Under the pieces are notes generated by a model. The model did not search any database, had not been told where the DNA came from, and saw nothing but the letters and a program-made list of their open reading frames with translations. From Clostridiales bacterium (GTDB lineage Bacteria > Bacillota > Clostridia > Peptostreptococcales > Anaerovoracaceae), in the NCBI GenBank assembly GCA_015058205.1, contig SVCS01000011.1:1-36432 (forward strand): a stretch of DNA of 36,432 nucleotides, given 5' to 3'. Each line of letters starts with the position of its first letter. Positions within the stretch are counted from its first letter, which is position 1. Of the stretch, positions 1 through 9,068 are shown in pieces. The position numbers and the translations under genes are program-made.

Positions 1-23
1 CCCCCTATGCTCCACCATTGAAG

Positions 24-55
24 AACGGAGACCAAAAGATCTCCGTTTTTCTTTT
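24..55 (+). terminator. Rho-independent terminator of an upstream gene
   Basis: A perfect 8-bp stem (AACGGAGA at 24-31, TCTCCGTT at 40-47) is followed by TTTC and TTTT. The U-tract lies on the plus strand, so it ends a plus-strand gene lying left of the window. Confidence 0.8.
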
Positions 56-80
56 ACTGTTTGAAGTGAAATGCTAAAAT
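53..80 (+). promoter_or_regulatory. Probable promoter of the ProX-type gene
   Basis: An extended -10 box TGC-TAAAAT (72-80) lies 16 bp after a weak -35 TTTACT (53-58). Predicted start is near 87, inside the left arm of the inverted repeat at 82-132, which would place that repeat where a repressor or activator could act. Called by eye only. Confidence 0.45.
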
Positions 81-81
81 A

Positions 82-132
82 GGTAAAAGTATCCAAAAGC
101 AAGTCGTTTTACTGAAAACGGATACTTTTACC
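82..132. repeat. Perfect 13-bp inverted repeat, operator-like
   Basis: GGTAAAAGTATCC (82-94) and its exact reverse complement GGATACTTTTACC (120-132) are separated by 25 bp. A smaller hairpin (CGTTTT 105-110, AAAACG 115-120) nests between them. The element sits just after the predicted -10 box and ends 5 bp before the ribosome binding site AAGGAG (138-143) of the gene at 151. It could be a two-site operator, or an RNA hairpin if transcription begins upstream of 82. The cognate regulator is unknown. Confidence 0.7.
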
Positions 133-150
133 ATTGCAAGGAGATGAAAC

Positions 151-690
151 ATGGAACTGATCGTAAAACAAGGAAGGCCGGACAATTTCACTGAGCGGCC
201 TGAAAAAGAACAGCGCGTCTATGAGTTTCTAGACGAGCTGGGGATCAACTATGTTTATCTGGATCATGAGGAGGAATTCTCAATGGGTGACGCGGCAGAA
301 GCCGATGAGGCTATTGGAGTGGTCGGCGCAAAGAATGTATTCCTCAGGGATAAAAAGCGTCGCAATTACTTTCTCATTCTGGTAAACGGAACGAAGCGAA
401 TCGATCTGAAACAGATTGGTGAACTGACCGGTATTAAAAAGCTGACGTTCTGTCATGAAGATGACTTGGAAGAAGTGCTCGGTCTGACGCCCGGCGCAGT
501 GACTCCTTTTGGTTTGCTGAACGATCCGGACGGCCGTGTGCAATTGATCATCGACGATTCTCTTCTGGACGAAGAGCTCTTTGCCATGCACCCTTGCGTC
601 AACACCGTTACCATTCGGATGTCCAATCAGGACTTTATGAATATTGTCATTCCGGCGATGGGCCACGAACCAATCTTTGCCGCATTATAA
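151..690 (+). CDS. ProX/YbaK-type prolyl-tRNA editing domain protein
   Basis: A 179-aa stand-alone relative of the editing (INS/YbaK) domain of prolyl-tRNA synthetase. The family hydrolyses mischarged tRNAs, typically Ala-tRNA(Pro), in the cytosol. The fold is recognisable from GAKNVFLRDKK at about residues 59-69, where K61 matches the conserved lysine of the superfamily, followed by the YFLILV strand, and from the C-terminal TPFGLLND...VQLIID segment typical of ProXp-ala/PrdX. Length is normal for the family. ATG at 151 is preceded by AAGGAG with 7-nt spacing. The gene is single and converges on glycerate kinase: the two stop codons sit back to back in TTATAA (685-690). Exact substrate (Ala, Cys or other) cannot be read from sequence. 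Confidence 0.88.
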   Translation: MELIVKQGRPDNFTERPEKEQRVYEFLDELGINYVYLDHEEEFSMGDAAEADEAIGVVGAKNVFLRDKKRRNYFLILVNGTKRIDLKQIGELTGIKKLTFCHEDDLEEVLGLTPGAVTPFGLLNDPDGRVQLIIDDSLLDEELFAMHPCVNTVTIRMSNQDFMNIVIPAMGHEPIFAAL

Positions 691-1788
691 CAAAACTTTT
701 CCCATCGTTTCGGCAAGATCACTTCGACATGTCCTTTTGATTTCTTCGAAGTCCTCTGTCTTTGCGGTTTCATAAATCGCTTTAATGCCAAGTTCCGGGA
801 CAGACTGCAAACCGGTGCGATTTCTGCCTGTGACAACTATGACGGGAACACCATGTTTGGAAGCATGCGTCGCAACACCGCAAACAGCCTTCCCACTGAA
901 GCTCTGCATGTCAAAGCTTCCTTCTCCTGTGAAAACACAGTCCGCATCTTTGAGATGCTCATCAAAGTGAACCATCTCCATGATGAACTCAATACCCGGT
1001 TTTAGTTCAGCATTCATAAAGGCTACCGCCCCCGCGCCCATGGCACCGGCCGCACCGCCGCCCGGAATCATTGAAACATCAATGCCAATTTCTTTCCTGA
1101 TGAATTCTGCAAGCCTTCTAAGATTGTCATCCAGAATCTTCACCTGCTGTTCATTTGCTCCCTTTTGCGGGGCGTATACGTATGCCGCGCCATCAGGTCC
1201 GTACATAACCTTGTTGGTATCACAGATACAGCAGATCCGGATACCTTCCAGTTTCTTGTCAAGCTCAGCGCGGTTTACCTTTGCAACTCGATCAAGGGTC
1301 CCGCCGACCGGCAGGAACGGTTTTCCGTCTGCGTCAAAGAACCGCATGCCCAAAGCGCAGAGCATTCCGCAGCCCGCATCGGAAGTGCAGCTTCCGCCAA
1401 GCCCGATGAGAACCGTCTTCGCACCGTTGTTGATGGCACGTCCAATCAACTGTCCGACCCCGTAAGTGGATGCTTCCACGGTGTCGCGCCTCCTGTTGCT
1501 GACCATGCCCGCAACTGCCGCCATTTCAATGACTGCCTCGTCACCGAAGCGGCCATAAAACCCTTCGATTTCACCGCCATATGCATCACGCACAGTGATA
1601 TTAACTTTTTCACCGGCTCTGGCTTTGAGGAAACAGTCAACGGTGCCTTCACCGCCGTCCGCAATCGGAATCGTGACGATTTCACAATCCGGATATCTGC
1701 GCGATATCGCGTCGGACATGATTTCGCAGGCCTCTACAGATGTCATCGTTCCCTTAAAGGAGTCGGGTATTACAATACATTTTTTCAT
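685..1788 (-). CDS. glxK: Glycerate kinase (GlxK/GarK type)
   Basis: A 367-aa protein matching the type I glycerate kinase family (GlxK/GarK), which phosphorylates D-glycerate with ATP to a phosphoglycerate and so feeds serine, glyoxylate or sugar-acid carbon into lower glycolysis. Family marks: the N-terminal IPDSFKGTMTS, the GLGGSCTSDAG glycine-rich stretch, CDTNKVMYGPDGA in the middle and GGGAAGAMGAG about two-thirds along. Full length. The ATG at 1788 lies 3 bp after the addB stop and has no clear Shine-Dalgarno, so translation probably depends on reinitiation after addB. The link to addB looks positional, not functional. The 2- or 3-phosphoglycerate product cannot be decided from sequence. 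Confidence 0.92.
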   Translation of the reverse strand: MKKCIVIPDSFKGTMTSVEACEIMSDAISRRYPDCEIVTIPIADGGEGTVDCFLKARAGEKVNITVRDAYGGEIEGFYGRFGDEAVIEMAAVAGMVSNRRRDTVEASTYGVGQLIGRAINNGAKTVLIGLGGSCTSDAGCGMLCALGMRFFDADGKPFLPVGGTLDRVAKVNRAELDKKLEGIRICCICDTNKVMYGPDGAAYVYAPQKGANEQQVKILDDNLRRLAEFIRKEIGIDVSMIPGGGAAGAMGAGAVAFMNAELKPGIEFIMEMVHFDEHLKDADCVFTGEGSFDMQSFSGKAVCGVATHASKHGVPVIVVTGRNRTGLQSVPELGIKAIYETAKTEDFEEIKRTCRSDLAETMGKVLL

Positions 1789-1791
1789 AAT

Positions 1792-4700
1792 CTATACTAA
1801 CTTATACCTGCAGTTTCGGAAGCTGGTGTCAAAGAGGCAGATGCTCTTATACGAACAGTAAGTACATGAAGTTTTCGTCCATCCTCCCGACGATGATTTC
1901 TCCTTCTTCGGTGCAATATCGATGCGGCCGGACTGGATATCCCGGCAGATACTTCTGACATTGTCCATCGTGATACTGCAAAGCTCATCAAACTCTTCCG
2001 GTGCCAAAAGCGCCCCACTCTTCGGCGTCTTCAGCTCACCAGATGCCAACTGCTGCAAAGGCAGTACTCTGCTCGTTTCCTTCGGTGCAATGGTTCCATC
2101 CATGGCCTTCAGAATCTGTTCGTCGCCGACCATGATGCCCTCCAGCCTGCAGGCCTTCGCGATCCTGTCGTCAATGTTGTCGCCCAGGTCTTTGTTCCCG
2201 GATGAAGAATCTGCATTGTCGTCCAGATCTTTGATCTTAAAGTAGAACACACCTGCCGGTTTCAGGCTCTCACCGCCATCACCGCCTGCAGATTCTGCTG
2301 CGTTCATGTAGACCATCAGCTGAAGCTTATACCCTTCCTTGATTTGATCCAGATTGATCTCATCGCTTCCCGTCTTATAGTCGATGACGCGAATCGCTTC
2401 GACGGGCTGCTCAGCGGTGTCTGCGGGCAGAACGTCCATCACATCCAGTCTGTCGATGATACCGGAGAGCACTGCTTTCCTGCCGCTTTCAAGTTCGATC
2501 TCGATTGGTTTAAGTCTGGAAGAGCCATAGCCGAACGGTTCCTCAAAATACATGCGCGTTACGTTGCTTTTGCGCACCTGCCCGATCATGGCCCATGCAA
2601 TATCTGAACAGGTACTGATAATCTGTTCCAGCTGCAGACGGGTTTCATTATCACTGAGGTACACACCTTCTCTATATTCTGTCGTTTCTTCTCTTATGAT
2701 TCTGTCTATCTGCTCTCTGCATTCATCTTCTGTTATCGTCATCCAAGGAGACTGCGTGTCTGTCACCGCATAGTGACCAGCTTCTGCCTCGGCTGCAAGC
2801 TGTGATGAGAGTTTCTGCAGTGCCATGTGGAATACATCACCTCTGGATTTTCCGGATGTTTCATAACTATCCGGCTCATCTGCTCTGAGGCCCTTCTCGA
2901 TAAAGTACCGGAACGGGCAGCTGCTGTACACTTCCAGCCTGCTGGCGCTGACGTTGATGGCGTTTCTGTCTCCGAAGTAAAGACTGTCCGCAAAATCTTC
3001 TTCCAGCTGTTCTGCTCTGTTGTCGAAGTCCAGTCCCTGCTGAATCTTCCTCACACTATCGGAATCTTCCGCACGATACCAGTTCATTGCAGCAAGCCAC
3101 GCGTCATCGATACGCCCGTTTTCGATGAATCCCTGCATGGCGTCTGCCATGTATGCGAGGGAGCCTTTGCGCGAAGCGATTTTCTCTGTGATTTCTTCCT
3201 TGCCCAAATCACCGAGTACCTGAACACCATCTAGATCTGCAAGGATCGAGAATACGCTCGAAGGAGTGATGCTTCTGCCATCCTGATCGGACATGCTGCA
3301 CATCACGATCAGCTTCTCAGACGGCAGTGAGAACATTCTGTATATCGCAAGCTGCTCCTCCTGTCTCCGCACATCGTCCTTCTTGGCGACGCTGTATTTG
3401 AGCTGTTCCAGCCGTTCCAGCTCCCGCTCTGTCAGAAGTCCGCTGTCACCGCCGCTCATAGGCAGAACACCTTCATTCGCCGCCGTAACAATGAGGACAG
3501 GGCACTTGCTGATTCTTGTTCTCTGCAATGTGCCAAGCAGTACGCTGTCTGTGCTTGTCGGCACAAGACCGATTTCCATCTCCCGCAGCCCTTCTGCCAG
3601 GATATCCTTCAGCTGCCTGTTGCTGATCGTATCTTCTCCGATGACTCTGATCACCTGTGTGAAGACGCCGCAAATCATATTCCAGCTCTGCGCCGCCTCC
3701 GCAGCCCCTTCTGTCAGTCCAAGTTCTTTCTGCTTGTCAATCAGCTCCTGAATTCTCTCCAGGATATTAAACTTTTCTTCCAGAAATCTTGTGATGCCGC
3801 GGATCTTTTCTTCTGCTGTATTCCTTCGTCCTATTTCATCACGCGCTTCTTCTACGACACTGACAATGTAGCTGCGCATTTCATTCAGACGACCCAGTTC
3901 CTCTTCGTAGCGAGCTCCGCCGAAGCTGCCCTTTCCAGCCCATGTAAATTCCTGCTTCCACTTGTTTCCACGGATTTTCGCTTCCGTCACATAGTTGCTC
4001 AGCAGTTCTTCATCTCTGCGGCTGAATCCCATCAGACCTGCGCTGACCATTTCCATGACAGCACCGCCGCCGAATCCATCGGAAATCATATCAAGGAACG
4101 ACAGCAAAAACCGAACAACAGGCTGATGCAGTACTTTCCGCTTTCTATCTGCAAAGGCAGGAATGCCCCACCGCTCAAAGGTCCGGAGCAAAACTGCGCC
4201 GCGCACATCCATGTCATTGCAAATGACTGCGATGTCTTTGTATCGATACCCTTCATCGCGGACAAGCTGCGTGATACATGCGGCTGCCCTGTCCGCTTCC
4301 GCATAGATGTTCGATGCCTTGATGAGCGTTATCTTTTCTGCCGGATCCTCGTTCCAAATGCTTTCTCTGCTCTCGCCATCGGCAGATTCCATGTTCCATT
4401 TCACACCTGCCGCGTCTGCCGCCTTTTGGAGGTTCTCAATGACCATGCCGGTCAGGCTGAAGAGTCCTTCACCGCCTCCTGTCGTCAGCATTCTGGCATC
4501 CTGCGGGGCAGCACCTGCTGCACCTATTGCGTGCGCACCGGTCGCACCTGCGGCAATATCCTCCCAAGTCATCACAACATTAACTTCACACGCTGCGGCG
4601 AGAAGTCGCTGTATGACTTCCATGTTGACTGGGGTGAACGTATCAAATCCTGTAATCCAAATGACAGATTTTCCAATCAGCTCGGACTCTTCCATCAGTT

Positions 4701-5247
4701 TGCCGTAGAATCGGATGTAATCTTCCGAATCCGTAAATCTGTCCAGAATAGACTCTTCATAGGCACTATAAATCTTATTGATATCTGAGAGCTTGAGCTG
4801 CAGGTAGCTGTCCGTTTCTCCTGCTGCCTGTTCAATATCGGACGCAGTCACTCCATACCGTTTCATCTCTGATATGAGCTGATTGGCGTTCGATACGAAG
4901 GTGCTTTTGCCCTTCATGGTTTTGTACACACGAAGTTCCCCATCATCCGCAAGTCTGTCTATCAGAACAGACAGCAGCATTTGGCGTCCGTATTTATCGA
5001 TCAGTTCCGGTTCTCTAATGCCGGCTTCACTGATTACTTTGTGCCCAAGGGCGGAAAAATCGGCTACCATAAGATCAAGCAGCGCACTGCGTCCATCCCT
5101 GTCTTTGAAGTGATCCAGCGCGTCACGTTCCATCTGAAGGGACGCCTGGTCAGGGACAATGATAATGGTCTGCTTGTCCGGATCAATACGGTCAAATATG
5201 AACTTTTCTTTATTGCAGGATTCACCTGCATAGTATATGTTCAGCAT
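1792..5247 (-). CDS. addB: AddB, ATP-dependent helicase/nuclease subunit B
   Basis: An 1151-aa protein of the AddB family, partner of AddA in the enzyme that resects DNA double-strand ends to Chi. The RecB-family nuclease domain is visible (VIDYKTG, D956 and K958). The four cysteines of the AddB iron-sulfur staple are all present: C777 in YSSCPFRYF, then C1128, C1131 and C1137 in CTYCSYKSIC, matching the known Cx2Cx5C spacing. The N-terminal Walker A site is degenerate: the segment is YAGESCNKEKF (residues 6-16), without GK[ST]. The start is placed at ATG 5247 because the family begins MLNIYY and a TATAAT box ends 6 nt upstream; a GTG at 5286 would add 13 residues that lie across the promoter. 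addA is not adjacent, which is unusual because addB and addA normally neighbour each other. Confidence 0.95.
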   Translation of the reverse strand: MLNIYYAGESCNKEKFIFDRIDPDKQTIIIVPDQASLQMERDALDHFKDRDGRSALLDLMVADFSALGHKVISEAGIREPELIDKYGRQMLLSVLIDRLADDGELRVYKTMKGKSTFVSNANQLISEMKRYGVTASDIEQAAGETDSYLQLKLSDINKIYSAYEESILDRFTDSEDYIRFYGKLMEESELIGKSVIWITGFDTFTPVNMEVIQRLLAAACEVNVVMTWEDIAAGATGAHAIGAAGAAPQDARMLTTGGGEGLFSLTGMVIENLQKAADAAGVKWNMESADGESRESIWNEDPAEKITLIKASNIYAEADRAAACITQLVRDEGYRYKDIAVICNDMDVRGAVLLRTFERWGIPAFADRKRKVLHQPVVRFLLSFLDMISDGFGGGAVMEMVSAGLMGFSRRDEELLSNYVTEAKIRGNKWKQEFTWAGKGSFGGARYEEELGRLNEMRSYIVSVVEEARDEIGRRNTAEEKIRGITRFLEEKFNILERIQELIDKQKELGLTEGAAEAAQSWNMICGVFTQVIRVIGEDTISNRQLKDILAEGLREMEIGLVPTSTDSVLLGTLQRTRISKCPVLIVTAANEGVLPMSGGDSGLLTERELERLEQLKYSVAKKDDVRRQEEQLAIYRMFSLPSEKLIVMCSMSDQDGRSITPSSVFSILADLDGVQVLGDLGKEEITEKIASRKGSLAYMADAMQGFIENGRIDDAWLAAMNWYRAEDSDSVRKIQQGLDFDNRAEQLEEDFADSLYFGDRNAINVSASRLEVYSSCPFRYFIEKGLRADEPDSYETSGKSRGDVFHMALQKLSSQLAAEAEAGHYAVTDTQSPWMTITEDECREQIDRIIREETTEYREGVYLSDNETRLQLEQIISTCSDIAWAMIGQVRKSNVTRMYFEEPFGYGSSRLKPIEIELESGRKAVLSGIIDRLDVMDVLPADTAEQPVEAIRVIDYKTGSDEINLDQIKEGYKLQLMVYMNAAESAGGDGGESLKPAGVFYFKIKDLDDNADSSSGNKDLGDNIDDRIAKACRLEGIMVGDEQILKAMDGTIAPKETSRVLPLQQLASGELKTPKSGALLAPEEFDELCSITMDNVRSICRDIQSGRIDIAPKKEKSSSGGWTKTSCTYCSYKSICLFDTSFRNCRYKLV

Positions 5248-5253
5248 AACTAA

Positions 5254-5282
5254 ATTATAACCCGCAGAAGATGCCCTCTCAA
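5254..5282 (-). promoter_or_regulatory. Strong sigma-A promoter of addB, predicted leaderless
   Basis: On the minus strand: TTGAGA (5277-5282), exactly 17 bp, then TATAAT (5254-5259). Expected start is about 7 nt after the -10, at 5247, which is the A of the addB ATG. There is no Shine-Dalgarno before that ATG. The -35/-10 region is also inside an 8-bp stem ACCCGCAG/CTGCGGGT that could close after the upstream transporter operon. Confidence 0.75.
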
Positions 5283-5337
5283 GCACGTCCTGCGGGTGAT
5301 TTCATTTTTGATTATTGTTTTTGCAGCCTTTGCACCG

Positions 5338-6324
5338 TCATCGGTCTTCTCGGAAGTACGGCAGTCCGAGACTTTCTGGCGGCTGATGCTCACGCTTACG
5401 TCTCATGCTGGTGATGATCAGTACGATGATCGTTACAACATACGGCAGCATCTTGTAGAGTTCCTTCGTGGCCATTCCTGCACCCGGGATAAACAGGTTC
5501 AGGATGTAAAGTCCGCCGAAGAGTATGGATCCGAAGATCGCAATGTTCGGTTTCCACAGAGTGAAGATTACGAGGGCGATAGCAAGCCATCCTCTGTCTC
5601 CGAAGGCGTCGTTCGACCATACGCCGTTAGCGTAGTCCATAACGTAGAACAGTCCGCCAAGTCCTGCAATCATGCAGCCGATGCAAATTGCGAAGTACTT
5701 ATACTTTGTAACATCGATACCGGCAGCATCCGCCGTCGCAGGATTTTCACCTACCGCACGAAGCTGCAGTCCGATGCGGGTCTTTGTCAGGATGAACGCT
5801 GTCACGATTGCAATGGCAACTGCCAGATATGTCATGAATCCGTACGAGAGGAAAATCTTTCCGAAGGCACCACAGTCGTTTGCAAACGGCAGTGCTTTTC
5901 TGAAGCACTTGCTGGTAGCTGAAAGTGCGATGGACGGAACAGAGGCTCCCGTCAGCTTCATGAGCGATCCGCCGAAGAAGTTTCCGAATCCGATTCCGAA
6001 TGTGGTCATCGCCAGACCTACTACGTTCTGATTCGCTCTCAGCGATACTGTCATGAATGCAAAGAGCAGTCCCATAATCAGTGAGCCTGCGAGGCATGCC
6101 AGGAATGGTATCAGTATCGCTATGATTGGAACGACCTGACCTCCGCAGCTCTGTTCATAAAGGAAGGAGCCGATGACGCCGCAGATCGCGCCGACATACA
6201 TGACACCTGGAATACCCAGGTTGAGGCTTCCTGCCTTCTCTGAAATTGTTTCGCCAGTACATCCGAAGAGGAGAGGCATTCCCTGCAGTATGGCTCTAGG
6301 AATAAAAGCAACTAGACTGAACAT
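5338..6324 (-). CDS. ABC importer permease (NupQ/BmpC type)
   Basis: A 328-aa polytopic membrane protein of the branched-chain/sugar-type permease family, the second permease of a BMP-linked nucleoside importer. Marks: GETISEKAGSLNLGIPGVMYVGA near the N-terminus, which is characteristic of NupQ-like permeases, and RAVGENPATADAAGID in the cytoplasmic coupling loop. Several hydrophobic segments of about 20 residues are evident. The ATG at 6324 has GGAGG just upstream and overlaps the preceding permease stop by one base (TAATG), so the two permeases are translationally coupled and probably form a heterodimer. Substrate is inferred from the purine riboswitch leading the operon. Confidence 0.9.
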   Translation of the reverse strand: MFSLVAFIPRAILQGMPLLFGCTGETISEKAGSLNLGIPGVMYVGAICGVIGSFLYEQSCGGQVVPIIAILIPFLACLAGSLIMGLLFAFMTVSLRANQNVVGLAMTTFGIGFGNFFGGSLMKLTGASVPSIALSATSKCFRKALPFANDCGAFGKIFLSYGFMTYLAVAIAIVTAFILTKTRIGLQLRAVGENPATADAAGIDVTKYKYFAICIGCMIAGLGGLFYVMDYANGVWSNDAFGDRGWLAIALVIFTLWKPNIAIFGSILFGGLYILNLFIPGAGMATKELYKMLPYVVTIIVLIITSMRRKREHQPPESLGLPYFREDR

Positions 6325-7436
6325 TATGCTTCCTCCTTTCCTGATGACTTTCTGAAGTGAAGTTTGTAATTTATGAAGAACTCAACTCCTATGATAAAGA
6401 AGATGATGATTCCTGTCAGGATATCTCCGAAAGCTTCATTCAGCCCGAAGGAAGTGGCGATTTCACTTGCGCCCTGTCCCATGAACACAATGAGCAAGCT
6501 GCACAGAATCATGACGATAACATTGAACTGTGCCAGCCAGGAAACCATGATGCCTGTGAATCCCATGCCTCCGGCGAGGGTCGTTGTAATGGTGTGGTCG
6601 GAACCGGATACGATCAGCCAGCCTGCGAATCCGCAAATGCCGCCGGAAAGGATCAGTGTACGGATGATAACCTTATCGACGCTGATACCTACGTAAGTGG
6701 CCGTCCTCTGGCTCTCACCTACGACTGAAATTTCATAGCCGTGTTTACTGTATTTCAGATAAACGTGCATGCCTATGGTGACAATCACAACGAAGCCGAC
6801 GACCAGCGCGTAGCTGTTGGATCCGAGATACGGCAGCCAGCCTGCTTGTGTCGCCTGATTGATGATGCCGACGTGACCGGAGCCCTTCGGCATCTCCCAT
6901 TTGATGATGAAGTAAGCGACCAGCTGAATTGCTACATAGTTCATCATCAGGGTGAACAGCGTCTCGTTCGTTCCCCACTTCGCCTTGAAGACGGCCGGGA
7001 TGAACGCCCAGATTCCGCCGACGACAATCGCCGCAAAGAACATTACCAGGAGCAGCAGTCCGCTCGGAAGCTTATCTCCCAGATAAATCATGCAAAAGGC
7101 TGTCGCCCACGCTCCCATGAGAACTTGTCCTTCACCGCCCAAGTTCCAGAACTTCATTCTGTAGGCCGGCGTCAGGGCAATGGAAATCAGCAGCAGGAGT
7201 GAAAGCTCTTTGAGCGTAACCCAAATTTTTCTGCTCGTTCCGAATGCGCCCATGAACATCGTTGAATAGATGTCGAATGGATTCATGTGAACCACCAGCA
7301 TGATGATGATTCCATCGACAACCAGTGCTGCTAAAATTGCAAGGGCTCTGTAAGACCAGCTATGCTTCCTGTCCAGATCCGCTCGTCTGGAGAGCTTGAC
7401 GAGGGGCTCTTTGATATGTTTATGCTTCTCTTTCAT
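6324..7436 (-). CDS. ABC importer permease (NupP/BmpB type)
   Basis: A 370-aa membrane permease, partner of the protein encoded just downstream. A basic N-terminus (MKEKHKHIKEP) is followed by hydrophobic helices and family segments including FWNLGGEGQVLMGAWA and ISVVGESQRTATYVGI, the coupling-helix region of NupP-like permeases. The start is set at ATG 7436, not further upstream, because GAGGAGGCAGGAA sits directly before it; the longer frame would intrude into the ATPase gene without support. It overlaps the ATPase gene by 17 bp, which implies coupled translation. Substrate is inferred to be purine nucleosides from the riboswitch and the BMP lipoprotein. Confidence 0.9.
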   Translation of the reverse strand: MKEKHKHIKEPLVKLSRRADLDRKHSWSYRALAILAALVVDGIIIMLVVHMNPFDIYSTMFMGAFGTSRKIWVTLKELSLLLLISIALTPAYRMKFWNLGGEGQVLMGAWATAFCMIYLGDKLPSGLLLLVMFFAAIVVGGIWAFIPAVFKAKWGTNETLFTLMMNYVAIQLVAYFIIKWEMPKGSGHVGIINQATQAGWLPYLGSNSYALVVGFVVIVTIGMHVYLKYSKHGYEISVVGESQRTATYVGISVDKVIIRTLILSGGICGFAGWLIVSGSDHTITTTLAGGMGFTGIMVSWLAQFNVIVMILCSLLIVFMGQGASEIATSFGLNEAFGDILTGIIIFFIIGVEFFINYKLHFRKSSGKEEA

Positions 7437-9036
7437 TTCCTGCCTCCTCATCTTCGTCATTTTCAAGAAGTTTCGCGACGTTGATCTTAGCAATGTGATC
7501 GCCGCTGTACTTGGTCATCATGACGCCAAGCTCTTCTTTCGTCGTCGTGCGCGCATCGACGATTCCGCTGACTTTGCCTTCGCACAGAACAAGAATCCTG
7601 TCGCAAAGTTCAACGAGAACGTCCAGGTCTTCTCCGACGTACACAACGCCGACGCCTTTCTGCTTCTCTTCAGAAAGGATGTTATAAATCGTATAAGAGG
7701 TATTGATGTCCAGGCCTCTGACTGCATAGGCCGTCATAAGAACTCTTGGTGCCAGGGAGATTTCTCTTCCGACCAGTACCTTCTGAACATTTCCTCCTGA
7801 AAGTTTTCTGACTGGTGTGTAGATGTTCGGCGTGGACACCTCAAGTCTGTCTTTGATTTCCTCAGCCAGTTCACGAGGTTCTTTTTCTCTTGTGAAAATG
7901 CCTCTGCCTTCGTTATAGGAACGCAGCAGCATATTTCCTACCATACCCATGTTTCCGACGAGGCCCATACCCAGTCTGTCTTCCGGAACAAAGGCAAGAG
8001 AAATACCCAGGTTCTTGATGTCGTTTACATCCTTGCCCAGGAGCTGTATCTCATCATTGTTGTCAATAGCCCGGTACATGATGCTGCTTCCCGGTTCCGC
8101 CTTCTGCAGTCCCGCGATGGCTTCCAGCAGTTCCTTCTGTCCGGCTCCTGCGATCCCGGCGATGCCGAGAATCTCACCCGCTCTGATGGTGAACGTGACA
8201 TCATCAAGGGCTTTGATTCCGTATTTATTTAAGCAAGTCAGATGCTCGATCCTGACGAGATCTTTCACATCTACAGGATCGGTTCTGTCTATGTTGAGTT
8301 CAACTTTTTTACCCACCATCATCTCAGTGAGGGAACTTTCTGTTGCATCCTTCGTTTCTATTTCACCGATGTACTCGCCTTTGCGCAGAACGGCAACTCG
8401 ATCGGACAGCTCCAGAACTTCCTGAAGCTTGTGCGTGATGATGACGATGGTTCTGCCGTGATCCTTCATGGCTCTGAGAACGAAGAACAGCTTCTCGGTT
8501 TCCTGCGGCGTGAGTACTGCCGTAGGCTCATCGAGAATGAGTATCTGCGCGCCTCTGTAAAGCACCTTGATGATCTCGACCGTCTGCTTCTCTGATACAG
8601 ACATTTCATATATCTTCTTGTTCAGATCGATTTCGAAACCGTATCTGTCTACCGTTTCCTGAATGTCTTTCAGTATGGCTTTCTTGTCCAGCCTCAACTT
8701 GCCCTGCATGCCGAGGATGATGTTCTCTGCCGCACTGAACACATCGACCAGCTTGAAGTGCTGATGAATCATTCCGATCTGATAATCAAAAGCATCCTGA
8801 GGGGATCTGATTACGGCTTCTTCACCGTTGACAAAAATCTGTCCACCATCAGGAGCATAAATACCTGCAAGCATGTTCATAAGGGTCGTCTTACCGCTTC
8901 CGTTTTCGCCCAGAAGTGAAAGGATCTCCCCTTTGTATATATCCATGCTTACATTGTTGTTCGCTTTGATCGCGCCGAATGTTTTGGTAACATTCCGCAG
9001 GGATATTGCTACTTCTCTGTTTTCAGGAGAGCTCAA
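7420..9036 (-). CDS. Double-domain ABC ATPase of nucleoside importer (NupO type)
   Basis: A 538-aa cytosolic ATPase with two fused nucleotide-binding domains, as in NupO and sugar ATPases such as RbsA; it energises the two permeases. Domain 1 has Walker A GENGSGKTT (43-51), a degenerate signature MSVSEKQ (145-151) and Walker B ILILDEP (165-171). Domain 2 has a degenerate Walker A (GIAGAGQKEL), a good LSGGNVQK signature and an altered Walker B region (LMTAYAVRGLDI where relatives have xQPTRGLDVG). So one composite site is probably competent and the other impaired, a common asymmetry in this family. The initiator is TTG at 9036: no ATG is available and AAAGGAGGAG sits at proper distance. Confidence 0.93.
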   Translation of the reverse strand: MSSPENREVAISLRNVTKTFGAIKANNNVSMDIYKGEILSLLGENGSGKTTLMNMLAGIYAPDGGQIFVNGEEAVIRSPQDAFDYQIGMIHQHFKLVDVFSAAENIILGMQGKLRLDKKAILKDIQETVDRYGFEIDLNKKIYEMSVSEKQTVEIIKVLYRGAQILILDEPTAVLTPQETEKLFFVLRAMKDHGRTIVIITHKLQEVLELSDRVAVLRKGEYIGEIETKDATESSLTEMMVGKKVELNIDRTDPVDVKDLVRIEHLTCLNKYGIKALDDVTFTIRAGEILGIAGIAGAGQKELLEAIAGLQKAEPGSSIMYRAIDNNDEIQLLGKDVNDIKNLGISLAFVPEDRLGMGLVGNMGMVGNMLLRSYNEGRGIFTREKEPRELAEEIKDRLEVSTPNIYTPVRKLSGGNVQKVLVGREISLAPRVLMTAYAVRGLDINTSYTIYNILSEEKQKGVGVVYVGEDLDVLVELCDRILVLCEGKVSGIVDARTTTKEELGVMMTKYSGDHIAKINVAKLLENDEDEEAGNEREA

Positions 9037-9068
9037 TGGCGCTCCTCCTTTCTGTTGTGTCTATATAA

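Noticed and set aside
5248-5290. ACCCGCAG/CTGCGGGT pair as a terminator of the importer operon
   Set aside because: The loop is 26 nt and the tail is TTATAATTT, which is better explained as the addB -10 box; a dual role is possible but not supported.
7437-7493. Longer N-terminus for the first permease
   Set aside because: The extra 19 residues lie in the ATPase coding end, are not family-like, and a strong RBS precedes the ATG at 7436.
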